Shown here: piece by piece, positions 27,793 to 39,674 of the stretch | Layout of the letters: the number at the start of each line of letters is the position of its first letter | Numbering within the stretch: the stretch's first letter is position 1 | From: Glandiceps talaboti | Lineage: Eukaryota; Hemichordata; Enteropneusta; Spengelidae | Direction: 5' to 3' | NCBI RefSeq assembly: GCF_964340395.1 | Contig: NC_135559.1 | Span: forward strand, 11,992,759 to 12,056,758 | Length of the DNA stretch: 64,000 nucleotides | The notes under the pieces: generated by a model | What the model was told of the DNA's origin: nothing | Seen by the model: the letters and a program-made list of their open reading frames with translations, nothing else | The model's database searches: none | Translations under genes and position numbers: made by a program

Positions 27793-30700
27793 CATGCATA
27801 CACACATATGCATACATACATACATACATACATACATACATACATACATGCATGCATAAGTACATACGTACGTACATACAAACATATATACATACATACA
27901 TACATACATACATACATACATACATACATACATACATACATGCATACATACATACATACATACATACATACATAAATGTATCATATATATATCACATTAT
28001 CACGATAATTAAAACCATCATAATCTTACTCTCTACCACAGTCAGCTTAACAAGATTAAAGATGTCCAGAATGAACTAAATAAATATGGCGCCATGTTGA
28101 AAGTTCTTCCACTTCTTGCTAGGACAAGCGATGATTTGGCCAGAGAAGTGCTGGCATTCCTTTCTGCTATGCTATTTAATGGCAATGAAAATGTACAGGT
28201 TAGCAAAGACATGTTGTTTGATGAGAAACATTAATTGGACAAAATTACAAATATTAACTAAGATATTTGTAGTAATTTGAATTATTTCAAGTTTTGCAAG
28301 AATATAACTGTATAATCCAGATACATTTACTTTTCGGTTATATAAAATGGAATTAGGAATGAGCATTTGTCCTGGCATTACGTATTTAGATTTTAGCTGT
28401 TTCTTTACGTATAAATGGTAACTATACTTAGGTATTTGTATCAGAGTATGTAGTGGCTGGATGGGGAGGGAGGGAGGGAGGGATGGAGGTAGGTAAGGAT
28501 GACTGACTGACTGACTCACTGAATGAATGAATAATGAATGAATGAATGAATGAAAGGATGGATGGATATAATATCTGAGTCCCTTTAATCTCATAAAGAC
28601 CTATTTCGTTACAGGAGAGCCTAATTGAGTATTTCTTGAGTACGAGAGAAGAGTACTTCTTTGTGACTGTTAAAAAGAGAATGCAATTGTCAGCTATGGC
28701 TATTAGAGAAAAGTAAGTGAATTCCTTAATATGTGTTGATATCAAGAGTTGATAATACATTTCCGATATGTTGTTGTGATTGCAATGTTACACTTAGAGA
28801 GAGAGTATGTCGTGCCTTGAATACCCAGAAAAAGAATTTTTATTTGAAACTTTCGGATTGCATCTATTTATTTGGACTGTCTCACTCGTTCATTTTGCAT
28901 TTATATATATGTGTGTAAGTAGTTTTAGGTCGTGTTAGAGTATTTTATAGAGAGTACTGTATCCAGAAGTAAAGAATCTATAATTTATAATGTTCATATA
29001 TATATGTTACCTATGCTATGACCTAAGGCTAGCGTAACTCTAGCTTGACTCTGAAGATTCCTTATTAATTAGAATTTTCTATGTGTTTGGTCCTCTAATT
29101 TCGCCAGACAAGCCCTGAACATCCAGTATAGAGAGAGAAGAGATGAAGTCAATCAAAGACACAACCCTCGCAAAAACAGCAGCCATCGTCAATCTACGGC
29201 AAGGGTAACTTAATCTTATATAACGTGTTTAACTGAGAATCAAACAATCTACAAACATTTGCACGCGTGCACCACAAGTATAGCTTCTTTCTCATACATA
29301 TAATTACAAGTTGTTTTGAGACCGCTAGAAAAGGAAGGGTGACTGGAAGTAGATCTAATATTGGCACTAACAGGAGTAAATTGGGAGTAAAAACTTTGGT
29401 CGGAATGATGTACGAAATTGTTGTTCAATGGTTTCTCAATACGGTTAAAGAAATTTAGTTAACGAGATGTAACATTATTTTAATAACAGCACAATAGCCT
29501 AGTATGCTGACTCCAAAGTACACGCATATTTGTATGCTGAAAATAACAATGTAATCCTCGCAATTATCAGTGAATTCCTCAAGGTCAACTCGGATGCAAA
29601 TCTCTATTCATATCATTGATAAACATTAGAAAAAACCCCGCGATTAATGTCAGTCGGCACGGTGGGTCATTTTAGCTTTACAGTAATATCAGACAAATAA
29701 ATGATTGAACTAATTCCACATAATAACATACAGCGGCAACACTTTGGAGTAGCATGCAGTTATTAAATAAGGAAATAGGAATGCCTTTTTGTCCACAATT
29801 TTGTACAAATTTGAAATCTTGAAGGTATACCATGATGTGTGTTGTAATGTAATCTAAATAAGCAGATTTTGTCATTGACACTAGTTTTGTCTGATCGGAT
29901 GTTTACTTTGGCAGTATAGTCTGTAACAATACATATATGTAATTTGAAGGATGTATGTTAATCTCTCAATAATCTGAAAACTGTTGGAATGTTATTATTA
30001 TGTTGGAATATAATTATTATATGATAAATTAATGGAATATTGGACTTAGGAGATCCATTGACTACTTTATGCTATAATTCTATTTTTTAGAGAGACACAT
30101 CTCAAAGTAAACCTGGAAACAGTCGAAACCGACAGGAGACGATAAATGCTACAGGCAGTGGATTAAACCAGGGCGGTTCAATGGGCGAAGACAGTGTGGA
30201 AATGGTAACCCCATCTACCTCACGTGCATGTTCTGCTGATGAAGAAAGAAATCAATCAGGTCTTCCAAGTGTGGATTCAACGGTAGGCATGCATTACTTT
30301 GTTTTATGGCTATACAATTATCGCAAGCCAGAGCATATATTTCTCTTGATGCAACGAAATATGGAGCGGATACGTTTTGGACGGTGTGACAGTTGTAAAC
30401 AGGTCTGTGGTTTACAACGAAGGGCAATGTGACATTTGCAAATAAAGGGTTGTAGTTCTTCAAGAATACGTAACATAATAATGCATATACCCCATGCAGT
30501 CCGGGAATTGTTCTTTGTGGTAAACCTATAGCTAATGCATAAAACTGTACATGTATCAAACAGTTTCATTACTTTGTATATGATGTGTTTCCTTCTTTCA
30601 TTGCACTGCCTATAGGAATCTAAAGATGATAGAGATGATGATTTGGCATTTAAAGATGAAGGCTTTATTGAACTACTTCTAAGAATACTTGGAAGTATGT

Positions 30701-31851
30701 GTGATGGTCAACATACACGTTTACAGGTATGCAGTAAATTTGAATGCATTCACTTTTTTAGTATATATCTGATATGAACATTGATATTTATACAGTGTCA
30801 GATATTGAGCACTTAAAGCCTATGTAACTCCGTTCCTTTTAATTAGCCCTCCCCCCTCCTCCCCGCCTCAAGGTAGAAGCTAATACAATCGATTTGGATT
30901 TCTAAATCATTGATTTCTATACAACACAAAAACTATCATACACAGAGACTTCATTCAAGTGTCTAACCCTATATTAGATGTTATTATTATTAAGTCACAA
31001 AATAGTTTCCAACAGCTGTAATATTTCAAACTGTTCTTTTTTACTGACACTAAGTTGGCACACACATTACCATTAACCTTGGAAATTATTTAGATGTGTT
31101 AACGTGACTGTGTTCACCAGTGAAGGCATACTGCTGCAAAACTAGTTACTGTAAACTGATGAAATAGCCTACAGTTCATTATTGTCAACCCTATCATAAT
31201 AATAATATTGGTATCAGCATATAACATACTAGTGATGTACCTAATTATGAATATAAATATTTAATTTTGCAGAATTATCTTCGACAGCAGCCTGACAATA
31301 TCAAAAGTGTCAATCTTGTTGAGGAAACAACCAGATTTCTAGATTTGATTTTCGCCAATATCACTGACTCCACTATATCATTGGTGACAGAACTGTATAG
31401 TACACTCAACGAGTTTGCATCAGTAAGTTAAAATCATGGTTTTAGTTGCAAACTAAAGCGCTTAGCTGAACAAGTACTAACATATATAATAAATTGTCAC
31501 TTAGATTGGGGGAGTGTTTTTTCATGTTTAATTTGGTGAGAAAATTGGAAAAAAACCCACATAATTCTGGTTAAGTTGTACATACATGTGTGGTTATATG
31601 CCTTTTATTGAATATTAGAATCACTTACACACATAGTTGCATTGAAAATTACAACTTTGTTCATCAATTCTATTGACCTTTACAAATCATGCGCATATGT
31701 TTTATTCTATTTTTTTATTTTCAGGGTAACCATGCAAATTCAATGGTGATCTTTGAAAGCAAAATCATTGAGTACACAAACTACATCTTGAGAGATACCA
31801 ATTTGTCAAGTAAAGTTAAAGAAAAAGGAGATGTAAGGCAATATTCCCATC

Positions 31852-31908
<57 letters not shown>

Positions 31909-31950
31909 GTCTGTCTGTCTGTCTGTCTGTCTGTATCTCTCTCTCTCTCT

Positions 31951-32027
<77 letters not shown>

Positions 32028-35000
32028 ACAGTACATTTGGAACAGTATCCAAAATCGCACTTATGACAAATCCTCACCCATAAGTGTAATAAAGCTTGCC
32101 CCCTTTTTCTGAAACAGAAGAAATGGGTCTATATTTACATGTCAAAATGTATCATTCTGTCCATCATTCTACCTCCACAGATTAACCAGCTGAAAGGGTA
32201 CATTGCAAACCTCATCATGTCCATGATTGAGGAAAATGGCCCTGAATGTTCAACATTAGCAGTAGAAGTGAAGGAAACTTTAGATGTCCATGCTATACAC
32301 ATGCACATGGTACAATACTATGAAGAATACAAGGTGATTCACTTCTTAGAAATCTTTACTTCTGAGATTCAGTACATGGGGATTCCAAGGTCTGCAGGAA
32401 AGAATGCCACATCTGTGACGAAATTAAGATATTTAAGCATGGTCATTTGCCTATGAGATTGATTTACTCGGAGTGAGATTTCTATTAAAAATCATAAAAT
32501 GGAACTTCAGATTAGAATATTTCTCTTGCACAATTCACTTAAGTAAGTTTAAATAATATACCAGGATCATTATTATAACGTAAATGACGTTCAATTATTA
32601 TTGCTTCTCTACAGAGGCCAGAGGCAGAAGAAGATAGAGAACACAATAGCTCTATGGGATTTGTCTTCTTTCACATACTATGCAGACTTGAAGACGTTGA
32701 TGTTGATGGAAAGATTAACAGAAAATGTAAGTTTAAAATCATATATATTTAAGGCTACCGACATTTTAGCTAAAATTTCAAGTGCAGCTAGAAACTTAAT
32801 TATAAGAAATCGTACTAATTTTTCATAAAGCGGATATAAAACATCAATAGTCAAGAATATTCAATAATAAATATCTATCTATGAATATTCTTAATCATCT
32901 CGGTATGAAGTTAATAATGAAGTAATTATAATCTATCCTTAGGCTAATGAACTTGCTGGGTTTTCTTACTGCAATAAGCTTACTAAACATTACTACTTGA
33001 TGCCATGTCATTTCTCGAATGTACAGTACTATATATAACAATTCAACAAATACAGATTTTTCATACAAATTTTACCTTACAGATCTTACTAAGGCTGCAG
33101 TTGATAGTGGGTCTCACCTATACTACAACATACAAACTTACGCTCTAATCGATTGAGGTGAAAGCCTGGTGTCCAATATACTGAACTTGCTTGGTTTTCC
33201 TAATGTATTAAACATTACTACATGATGCCATGTCATTTCTCGAATGTACAGTACTATATATAACAATGCAACAAATACAGCTTTTTCATAAATATATTAC
33301 CTTACAGATCTTACTAAGGCTGCAGTTGATAGTGGTGATCTAGATGTAGAGCTTTGTCAGAAAGCCTGGAACTTTTATTCCAACAATTCCATGTCTGTAG
33401 AATTACTCAAAGATGGACAAATTCAAAAGGTACACTTCAGGATCCAAGATCAGGTATATTAATTTCATTTTCTCAAGCACTTTTGTTTGCTGAATAAAAA
33501 GTCGCCCATATATACTAAAGTTTCGTTAAACTTTGACAATATGGGAAGATATCATTTATTCCTTGTTTGTCTGTGTGCTTGTCGGTAACATAATATTGTC
33601 ATGATCAGATCCAATTTGTGTTTTTAAATTGCCTCTAATTTGCTCTCACATTGAAATATTGAAATGCGGTCGTACATTTACCTTCATATACCAGGTTACA
33701 CTCTATGATAGGTTGACATAAGTTACACTAGATTTGTTGATCTAATATAGTTCACAATGCTATCAAGTTGTCTTGTTTACTTTTATCTAAACTTCTGATT
33801 GTGATCACAATTAAACATATTAAATTGTAATCACGGGATAGATACGGACAAAATGGATAGAAAAAAAACGTTGATACTGACCAAAAACCGTCTTAGTTTG
33901 AAGATATAGTCAACGCTTATACATTGTTCATTTGTTCTTCCTTATGTGCAAAATAAACAATGACAAGTTTCCATGACGACATATACACATAAACAACATC
34001 AATTTTTTCGCATGACCAACCAGTAATATTAGAGATCCATTTATACATCACAGCGAAGTGACAAGTCTTAATCAATCTCTATTCTTGTACACCATTCAGA
34101 ATGTTTTGAGAGAGGAGGTGAAAGAAAAACTGAAATGGAACATCAATAGAGAATCACCAAGTGACAAGATAACGGATTTAACAGACTGGTCTAAAGATAT
34201 TATCGATGATATCAGATACCAACAGAAGATTCTGTCTATTCAACCTGCTAGATTCTTCATTACACTGATGTAAGTAATGTCATTTTGTGACATTTGGAAG
34301 GAACATGTTATTTCATATACATCAATATGGACTTCTATTTGAGGTGGGAGGGTGCTCTGCTACTTAATGTTACTCATGTACACACAATGGTTTACATGAC
34401 ACAAACATGTTGAAAAGGAACACATCTGTAGGAAACAGAGGTATTTTCATAAACTTTTGGGTCTGGAGAGCAATTTCATGATTTCACATTAAAGTGTAAC
34501 TAGACTGTCAAGAAACACCAAGTCGAAAGTCGTTTCACCTCTGTTGTTCTTTTAGAGGTACATTGTTGCCTCTTGTGTCTTAGGCATGAATATTCAGCAT
34601 GTGAGCTTTGCATATTCATGATTATTCATCTGACGAAAATAAACACTGAAACACAAATATTCAATGCTCATCTAATCCATATTCATGTCTAATAATGCCA
34701 ATGAGACAACATTATACCAGGGAAATTAAAGAAATTTAGAGGTGTAACAGCTTCAATTTGATGTTTCTTGGTAAACGGGCGAAATTTATGTGATATGAAA
34801 ATATGAAATGACGCTCTAGGACCCATAGTTATGACAAATATTGTTTTATTTCCTGGAGCAGCGTTCCCCTATAAGAAGAGCTGTTAATCATCTTTAACTC
34901 ACCTATGTAATGTTCTTGTTTCAGGCCATTTTGGAACTGGTCGTTATTGACACTATCACTGGTCATTAACATAATCATTGTTGTATCGTGGGTAGCACCA

Positions 35001-38000
35001 GCTAGTAAAGACATGTAAGTCACACTTTGAATATTTTGGTCTTGAGAGAATTATATAGCTATCTACATATACGGAAGACAGTAGATATCCCTGCTTATTT
35101 CTAGCTACAAAATTTGTTCTAGTATATCATGTCATATTCACTTCCAAAGAACACTCTGACATTCAGATTAGAAAGGTTCATTTGAAATTATGAATCCGTA
35201 TATGTATGGAAAATAATTCTCGCATTTTTGACATTGCTGAAATGTTTAGCTTCAATCAGTTGATAGTTGACATTGTGTACAGATTCAGTGACAAAAAAGC
35301 ATCTTGTGTTTTTCGATCTTGTATCTCAATCTAGGTTTACGAGCACACACGATTATAATTAGACTGCTTGAATATATACGACATATTATACCAGCGTTTT
35401 ACATTATTCTTTTCAGAGTGAAACCTGATTTGAGATTGATAGATTTATGGACAGTCCATTATGTTCTTGGAGGGATCCATAATGCTTTATCAGTTTGTCT
35501 ACTTATCAGTTTCTTTCTGTCGAACCGACCAAAGCTACCAAAACTTCTTCCATACCAAAGGTAAGAAGTGTAGAGTGAATGATGTTTTGCTATATGTAAC
35601 ATAATGCTTTATCCATAATGCTTTATCAGTTTGTCTACTTATCAGTTTCTTTCTGTCGAACCGACCAAAGCTACCAAAACTTCTTCCATACCAAAGGTAA
35701 GAAGTGTAGAGTGAATGATGTTTTGCTATATGTAACACTACTAGAATTGACTCGATCATATAGGAATGCACTCCACCTATAAGTGTTTGTTAAACAATAC
35801 ACCGAGGTCTCAACCATTACAAGAAACGGTTATCTGGGCAATTGCCCACCCCAACTTTGACAAAAGGTTATAGTGGAAGCGCTTGGGGCACTAACGCGGT
35901 TAGGTACGGTATATTGGTAAGCAATGCGCGATATTGGTAGAATGCGAGTAGAGTGCAATGTTATTGATTGTGAACTTACTTGTTTCAATTAAAACTTACC
36001 CGTGCTGTGGATAAGAATAATGAATTTTATTTATTTCTTTGTTTGTTTAAAGTGGTGGGCCTGTTGGTCGATTTAAATGAACACAATCCATGTGTTCATC
36101 CATTGGTGATACTTACAAATCACATAAAATCCAGTCAGAAGACTGCTGTGAATCATTTCTTTCGCTGTAACTTTCCGAATTTAGAGTTACATGATTCTGG
36201 TATTGCTGGACCTTGTGTTTTACCTACCGAACATTATTGTCTGTCATATTAACTGGTTGAGAGTGTCGTTATAGTTATATATTTCATCAACTAATGATAT
36301 ATTTGTGTAACTAAATATGGACATTGAAAAATATCCTGAACCTTTACAATCCGGTTGTCCACTTCCAATGATGTAAACTTACATTAATAAATGCCATTTT
36401 TTGCAGACACGATGTGAGAAAAGATAAAAAGAAGAAAAGGGCATCTCATCTGGAAACCAAGTTCTTCAGTTTCTTATCATTATATTACTTTGTACGTATC
36501 CGTATTGCAGACAACATAGTATAAATGTAGACTGTCATACTTTGTTTGGTAATCCTGGACAGAAAGGAAGGAATACTTTTGTTGCACTAGATGATGGGAA
36601 TAGGAAATATATTTATTCGCACATTTCTGTGATACTGTGATAACCAAGAATTTAAACACAGAACTGCTCTATATAAAGAGGGGTATGGGTAATCTATGCA
36701 AATGCGGGAAAATCAAACTGCTGTACAGAGCACTAGCATCTGGGTCTTGTTTCAGCATTTTTTGTACTCCGAGAAACACACATGTCATGAATCATATACA
36801 AATTGTTTGTGAATGTCGAAGGATGGTAACTTGATACACAAATTAGTTGAAAATCAATCTGTTTGTTTCATAGAACGTAAACAGCTTTCAAAATTAAACA
36901 ATTTCCCCTGCAAACAACTGTTTATATTGTGTGTCACTCAGGATTATTCAAATATGCGACATTTGCATATGCGAACAACCCAGATAGGGAATGTTTATAT
37001 ATTGGTGATTACTTGCCAGTGAGTCATCTCAAGTTCTCCACCGCCAAACATACAGTCAGTCATATGCAAAATAGGGTCCCAAGCGCAGGCAGCCATACCT
37101 TTAAATTTCTTGTTAATATATTACTGCTTATAATGTGTCAATTATAACCACAACTGAAACGTCATATCCGATGTACAATTATGTGAATTGGTACTGTACA
37201 ACAGCATTTAGATAAAAGAAATAACAATTATTATCATTAGGCAAAATAAAACAAAGAATTGTGTTTCCGACCGACCGACCGACTCTAGTTTAAGCCGTCG
37301 ACCTTAAACATATTTAAAAACATTTAAAACAAAAAGATAAGAAATCAGTTGTCTTCTTAGCCATCATGCATGTCTGTTTTCTTTCCCCGGCACTGCCTGT
37401 ACATATTTCATCATTTCAACACAGAAAGGGTACGCTGACCAACATTTCGTTAGATATTGGGTGGAAGCAATATTTTTCAAAAAACAAAAATAAAACCCAG
37501 ACCCACCTACCCTATTTTCTGAGACCATGTTATCGGAAACATACAATTATTTATTGTTCGTCTTAGAATGAAGAACATGCAGAAAACAAATTCGCATGTT
37601 TCTTCTGGAAGTAAAAGATGATCGGGTTAATGTATGCAATTTGAATGAGTAGTGTATTGAAGTATGGATAATGGATTTCATTGTTCTGTCCTTTCTCGTA
37701 GCTATTCTTGGTTTTATCCGTGTTAGGCACTGTGTTTTGGGGATATTTCTTCTGTTTCCATCTGCTTCACATCATCCTTATGAACCAGCTTTTAAAGAGG
37801 GTGCTGCTAGCCGTTACACTTAATGGTGAGTAGTAAATAAAAACAAACAGGACTACTTCATGTCATGTCGATATAACATATACATCTCTCTTATCAAATG
37901 TTATCATTTAGTTTGCAAACTTTATGTAAGTCATAAGGGTATAATGGTATTTTCAGTTCGAAGTGTGTTTTTGTTGATGTCCTTATAGAGCATTCTTTGT

Positions 38001-39643
38001 AGTGTCGTTCATGTGTTTTGATTACTAAATAAAACCCTCTCATGCGATAAGATTTAGTATTTGGTGACGGCCTTGGGTTTGCAGAATTGGAAGAGGTGTA
38101 GACTCTAGTCATATTATATTCACATATATATGAGAAGTTAACATAGATCACTACCCATAACACTTAACAGTGCCGATGCATATAATTATGTACTCTGGAC
38201 ATTTTAGAAACCTGTCTAGATCATTCTAATATGAATTTTAGTGTTCTCCCTCAGCTACAGTGGAATTTGGCACTTATTATTGCATCTGGAGAAGATGCCT
38301 AGATGAACAAGAAGATGGCTAGGAATCTTAAGCAACAGAACAGTTCATCTTGAAATTGATACCATATCATTTTAACATTCTTTTCAAGGATTTAAAGTGT
38401 CGTACCTTTCTGCTAGCATACTATTATCATTCATTCCACGTAGATGATTGTTGTGCCAATTTATTACCATTTAAAGTATTTTGCCATAATGTAAAGCCAC
38501 CTCACTTCATTTAACAATTTGCTTGTATTTCAAAATATATAATATATGTGCTTTATAGGTAAATCTCTGCTATGGGTCTTCCTTCTTGGTTTCATCGTAA
38601 TTTATATCTATGCTGTCGTGGGATTCGGTTTCATACGAACACACTTTCAAGCGGATGATGATGAAGGATTGGGATTATACTGCGGTAATATGGTTGAGTG
38701 TTTGGTGTCGTCTGTCAGATACGGTCTCATAGGCGGCTTGCAAGACGTAAGGGAAGATAATGTATATTTGAATTTTGAAAGACTTGAAATGGGTTATTCC
38801 TTTCCTGATCTGTTGGTTAATTCTTAAATCTAAAGCTATAAATGTTTTATTAGATAACAAGAAACACGTCGGCTTGTACATGCTAACGTCGCTAAATCAA
38901 TGTACCCTCAAGTGGTCAGAACATAACTTATACATTAGTAATGAGAATATTGTGAAATCAATCCAGGTACATGATTTTGCTAATATTGATGAATACAAAG
39001 CTATACAAATGAATGAATGAATGAATGAATTAATTAATTACTGAATTAAATGAATGGATTCCATTCGTTATTTACAGAATTTGAGGGTCCCCGAAGAGGA
39101 AAGTTCATTCCACACTTATGGTTTGCGTTCCTTCTATGATATAACATTCTATATACTTGTTATACTTATTGGATTGAACATCATCTTTGGTATCATCGTT
39201 GACACTTTCTCTGAACTCAGAGATGCTAAGGTAAGTCATCTCTGTTATAATGGTTAGAACCATCATCAACACTTCTCGGAACTCAGAGACACTAATGTAA
39301 GTCATCTCTGTTATCATGGTTAGAATCACAGTAATTAACGAATTATATAAATTATATGAACCTCTTCATATACGTAGCGGTAACTTCAGATTGCCCCTTG
39401 AAGTATGTGTGATAGTTGCTGATTCCATAATGTATTGATTACAGTTATCACCGATCTGTGACAAACGACATGCAATATAATACATGTTATTGCATTAAGT
39501 GTCAGTAACACTAAATTGTAGAAACACACTGAATTAGTTTTCGAAAATTGCTTGTCAAAATGTAAAATCAACATTTTTACGAAACCAATGTTTTGCTTTG
39601 CTAATTAACAATGATGTACTACCAAAGTGTGAAAGCAGCGTAT

Positions 39644-39674
<31 letters not shown>

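Noticed and set aside
27569-28079. Several MYVC/HTYI repeat open frames
   Set aside because: Products of CA/TA/CATA microsatellites on both strands, without codon-like variation.
32601-32828. Open frame RGQRQKKIENTIALW...
   Set aside because: Wrong frame of IP3R exon 32615-32726; the phase-correct frame reads RPEAEEDREHNSSMGF and matches the family.
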